64,000 nucleotides of DNA from DASRDU01 sp035652435 (lineage in GTDB: Bacteria; Acidobacteriota; Blastocatellia; RBC074), in the NCBI GenBank assembly GCA_035652435.1, contig DASRDU010000075.1, positions 1-64,000 of the forward strand, written 5' to 3'. Below the pieces are notes generated by a model. That model ran no database searches. It saw only the letters and a list, made by a program, of their open reading frames with translations, and had not been told where the DNA came from. Positions 62,065 through 64,000 of this stretch are shown here, piece by piece. The translations under genes and the position numbers were made by a program. How positions within the stretch are numbered: the first letter of the stretch is position 1; the number at the start of each line of letters is the position of its first letter.

Positions 62065-63153
62065 ATGAAAAGAGTCAGTGCCATCATCACCGCCCTGTTC
62101 GTTTCAGCCGCCCTCGCGGCAGCCGTCCGGGCGGGCAGTTACGACTGGGAAAAAGCAGTGTCGCTTTACACTCAGGGCCAGTACCGCGCGGCGATCGCGG
62201 AGTTTCAGAAAGTGGTCGAGGAGTTCCCCAACCACTCCGACAGCTGGAAATATATCGGGCTGGCTTATTACCAGCTCAAGGAATACGAGCAGGCGATTGC
62301 GCCGCTCGAAAAATCCCTGGAGCTGAAAAAGGCCGAGGGCCGCAGCGACCCCGACACGCTGGCCGTGCTGGGGCGCGTGCAGATCGCGCTGAAGAGGTAC
62401 GACAGGGCGCTCGCGTATCTGGAAAACGTGACGAAACAGCAACCCGATCAGGCCGCCAACTTTTACATGCTCGGCGTGGTTTACGCGAACCTCAACCGCA
62501 ACGACGACGCGGCCCGGTCGTTCCGCGCGGCTCTGAAGCTCGACCCGAAGGATGCCGATTCGTGGTACTACCTGGGCATCCTGCAATTCCGCGCCGGGAG
62601 GCTGGACGAGGCGGCGGAGGCGCTCCGCAGCGGCATCGCGGTTGCCCCGCACAACACCGAGATGATGACACTGCTCGTCGAAGCGCTGCTGCGGCGCAGC
62701 AGCGGCGAAACGAACGAGCGCAGGATTATCACGCTCAACGAGGAGGCGATCCGCGTGGCGACGGCGCTCAAGGCGGTCCGCGATGACGCGACTTCGACGG
62801 AACTGCTGGGCCGCGCTTTTCTCGCGGCGAAAAAATACACCAACGCCGAGATGACGCTCAGCCGGGCACTGACGATGACGAAGGAGCCGACGGCGGCGCT
62901 CTATTTCAACCTCGGCTTCGCGCACGCGCAGAACAAAGCCTGGGCGCGCTCGGCGCAGATGCTGGAAAACGCCGACAAGCTCAACCCGAATGACGCGAAC
63001 ACGCTGACTTATCTGGGCTACGTCTACGAGAACCTGCGTCGTTACGCCGACGCGCTCAACGTTTACACCCGCGCTTACGAAGCCAGCGGGCGCAGCAATG
63101 CCGATCTCAAGGCGAGCATTGATCGCGTGACACCGTTCGCCAAACCCCAGTGA
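62065..63153 (+). CDS. Secreted TPR-repeat protein
   Basis: A 362-residue protein with a signal peptide (about 1-23) and a nearly continuous array of about eight to nine tetratricopeptide repeats (for example AIAEFQKVVEEFPNHSDSWK, then DPDTLAVLGRVQIALKRYDR). TPR arrays mediate protein-protein contacts, probably in the periplasm. ATG 62065 is chosen for AAGGAG 8 bases upstream and the clean signal sequence; a longer frame from 61870 starts inside the terminator. It lies between the acylation operon and an SH3 lipoprotein, but the terminator makes it a separate unit. Confidence 0.87.
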   Translation: MKRVSAIITALFVSAALAAAVRAGSYDWEKAVSLYTQGQYRAAIAEFQKVVEEFPNHSDSWKYIGLAYYQLKEYEQAIAPLEKSLELKKAEGRSDPDTLAVLGRVQIALKRYDRALAYLENVTKQQPDQAANFYMLGVVYANLNRNDDAARSFRAALKLDPKDADSWYYLGILQFRAGRLDEAAEALRSGIAVAPHNTEMMTLLVEALLRRSSGETNERRIITLNEEAIRVATALKAVRDDATSTELLGRAFLAAKKYTNAEMTLSRALTMTKEPTAALYFNLGFAHAQNKAWARSAQMLENADKLNPNDANTLTYLGYVYENLRRYADALNVYTRAYEASGRSNADLKASIDRVTPFAKPQ

Positions 63154-63323
63154 GGGGTTCGGAATCCGGCGCCGGTGCCCGGGCAGGCTTGTGAGGCGGG
63201 ACGATCCGGGGGCGTCAGACCCGGCAGAATTACTGACTTGTCTTTATCGGATGCCGCTGCTAGATTACCGGCACCAGAGCCCCTGTTACTCCTGATCCGT
63301 CAGATTCATTCAAAAGGAATGGT

Positions 63324-64000
63324 ATGTCTCTGAAACAATGGCGCGACTTCGTTCGCCCCGGTCTGATCGTGGCCCGGCTGGCTGCGGCGTGTCTTCTCCT
63401 CCCGCTCGCCGCCTGCTCAAGCGTCGGGCTGGGGACGGAGACGGCTTACGTGGTCTCCGAGCGCATGGAATTGCGTAGCACCACGGCCAAGGTTTTTCGC
63501 ACGGTCGGCGAACTGAAGAACGGAGAGCGTGTGACGGTGCTGGAGCGCGCCGACGAGGATGGCCGGAGCTGGGCCAGACTGCGCGGGCCGAGCGGACAGA
63601 CCGGCTGGGCCGACGCGCGCTTTCTGGTCACCGCCGATGTGGTCGAAACGCTGCGCCGCATGGCCGAAGAGATCAAGGATGTTCCGGCCCAGGCAATCGG
63701 GCAGTCCAAATCCTACCTGAAACTCAGGACCTCGCCTGATCGCGCTTCGGATGACAACGTGGTGACGAGGCTGCCGGCGGGGGCCGTCTTCGAGATCGTT
63801 GATCGCGAACGCAAGCCCCGCCCGGCCAGCCTGGCAACCAAGGGCGCCGCTGATGATGACGATGAAGACAAGGACAGTGGGCTGAGGTATGACGAATGGT
63901 ACCGCGTGCGGGTGAAGGACAATCAGGTGCTGCCCGCGGGCTGGGTTTACGGCGGCTCGGTCCAGCTCGACATCCCGGATGAAATCGCTTATTACGCCTC
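63324..64000 (+). CDS. SH3-domain lipoprotein (partial, runs off window)
   Basis: Starts at ATG 63324 with AAGGA upstream and runs off the right edge after 225 codons. The signal peptide ends in the lipobox LAAC (about residues 29-32), so it is a predicted lipoprotein. Two bacterial SH3 domains follow: ERMELRSTTAKVFRTVGELK with GQTGWADARFLV, and KSYLKLRTSPDRASDDNVV with LPAGWVYGGSVQL. An acidic insert (DDDDEDKD) lies within the second. SH3b domains bind peptidoglycan or peptides. The C-terminal part is missing, so any catalytic domain cannot be seen. Confidence 0.82.
   Translation, partial: MSLKQWRDFVRPGLIVARLAAACLLLPLAACSSVGLGTETAYVVSERMELRSTTAKVFRTVGELKNGERVTVLERADEDGRSWARLRGPSGQTGWADARFLVTADVVETLRRMAEEIKDVPAQAIGQSKSYLKLRTSPDRASDDNVVTRLPAGAVFEIVDRERKPRPASLATKGAADDDDEDKDSGLRYDEWYRVRVKDNQVLPAGWVYGGSVQLDIPDEIAYYA

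Overview
The window looks like a chromosomal segment of an Acidobacteriota member, most likely class Blastocatellia or a close relative. This is inferred from two secreted proteins ending in the TIGR03437 domain (the 'Solibacter' C-terminal domain), from about 60% GC, from a meso-diaminopimelate-type mur pathway and from an envelope-centred gene set. Nothing suggests a plasmid or phage. The only mobile DNA seen is the end of an IS3-family element at the left edge.

Layout. (1) 1-5.6 kb: IS3 end; a small secreted protein cut short next to it; gmhA; an M48-like/FHA fusion; then a secreted metallo-beta-lactamase-fold protein, an AtuA-like protein and a single-domain Clp-type AAA+ ATPase. (2) 6-20.5 kb, almost all minus strand: a YdjM-like membrane protein, larC, an L,D-transpeptidase lipoprotein, hemY, lepB, hemH, a paired M16 protease (one half inactive), an AT-richer orphan gene, hemE, a YpdA-type reductase, a P-loop kinase, a cupin, a Tat-exported TIM-barrel protein and argG. 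(3) 21-22.3 kb: a secreted CAP/TIGR03437 protein that converges on pdxA across a 25-bp bidirectional terminator. (4) 22.4-43.3 kb: pdxA, an extended Hfq-like protein and a complete dcw cluster transcribed as mraZ-rsmH-ftsL-ftsI-murE-murF-mraY-murD-ftsW-murG-murC-murB-ftsQ-ftsA-ftsZ. A three-box MraZ operator lies just downstream of its promoter. (5) 43.5-53.3 kb, plus strand: a ZIP transporter, a two-subunit B12 acyl-CoA mutase with isobutyryl-CoA-mutase residues, a crotonase-fold protein without catalytic glutamates, a double-domain M16 protease, comF, mreB, an HNH endonuclease and a small FMN/F420-fold protein. (6) 53.5-64 kb: a large TIGR03437 secreted protein, then a hairpin-bounded operon SGNH - MBOAT - SGNH - DltC-like carrier protein - KAS III, then a TPR protein and an SH3 lipoprotein.

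The best candidate for an undescribed system is that operon at 56.3-61.9 kb. It has the Dlt/Pat logic of envelope acylation: a carrier protein, a membrane O-acyltransferase and extracytoplasmic SGNH proteins. The adenylating enzyme DltA is replaced by a ketoacyl-ACP synthase III with an intact Cys-His-Asn triad, and the two SGNH proteins are tandem paralogues. This suggests a fatty-acyl (not D-alanyl) modification of a surface glycan fed from acyl-ACP.

Other points for a second look: the dcw murB has lost the residues normally needed for catalysis; three different heptanucleotide tandem repeats sit in three dcw spacers; and an M48-like zinc motif in an FHA fusion lacks its first histidine. 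All coordinates and motifs were read by eye. No database search was run.
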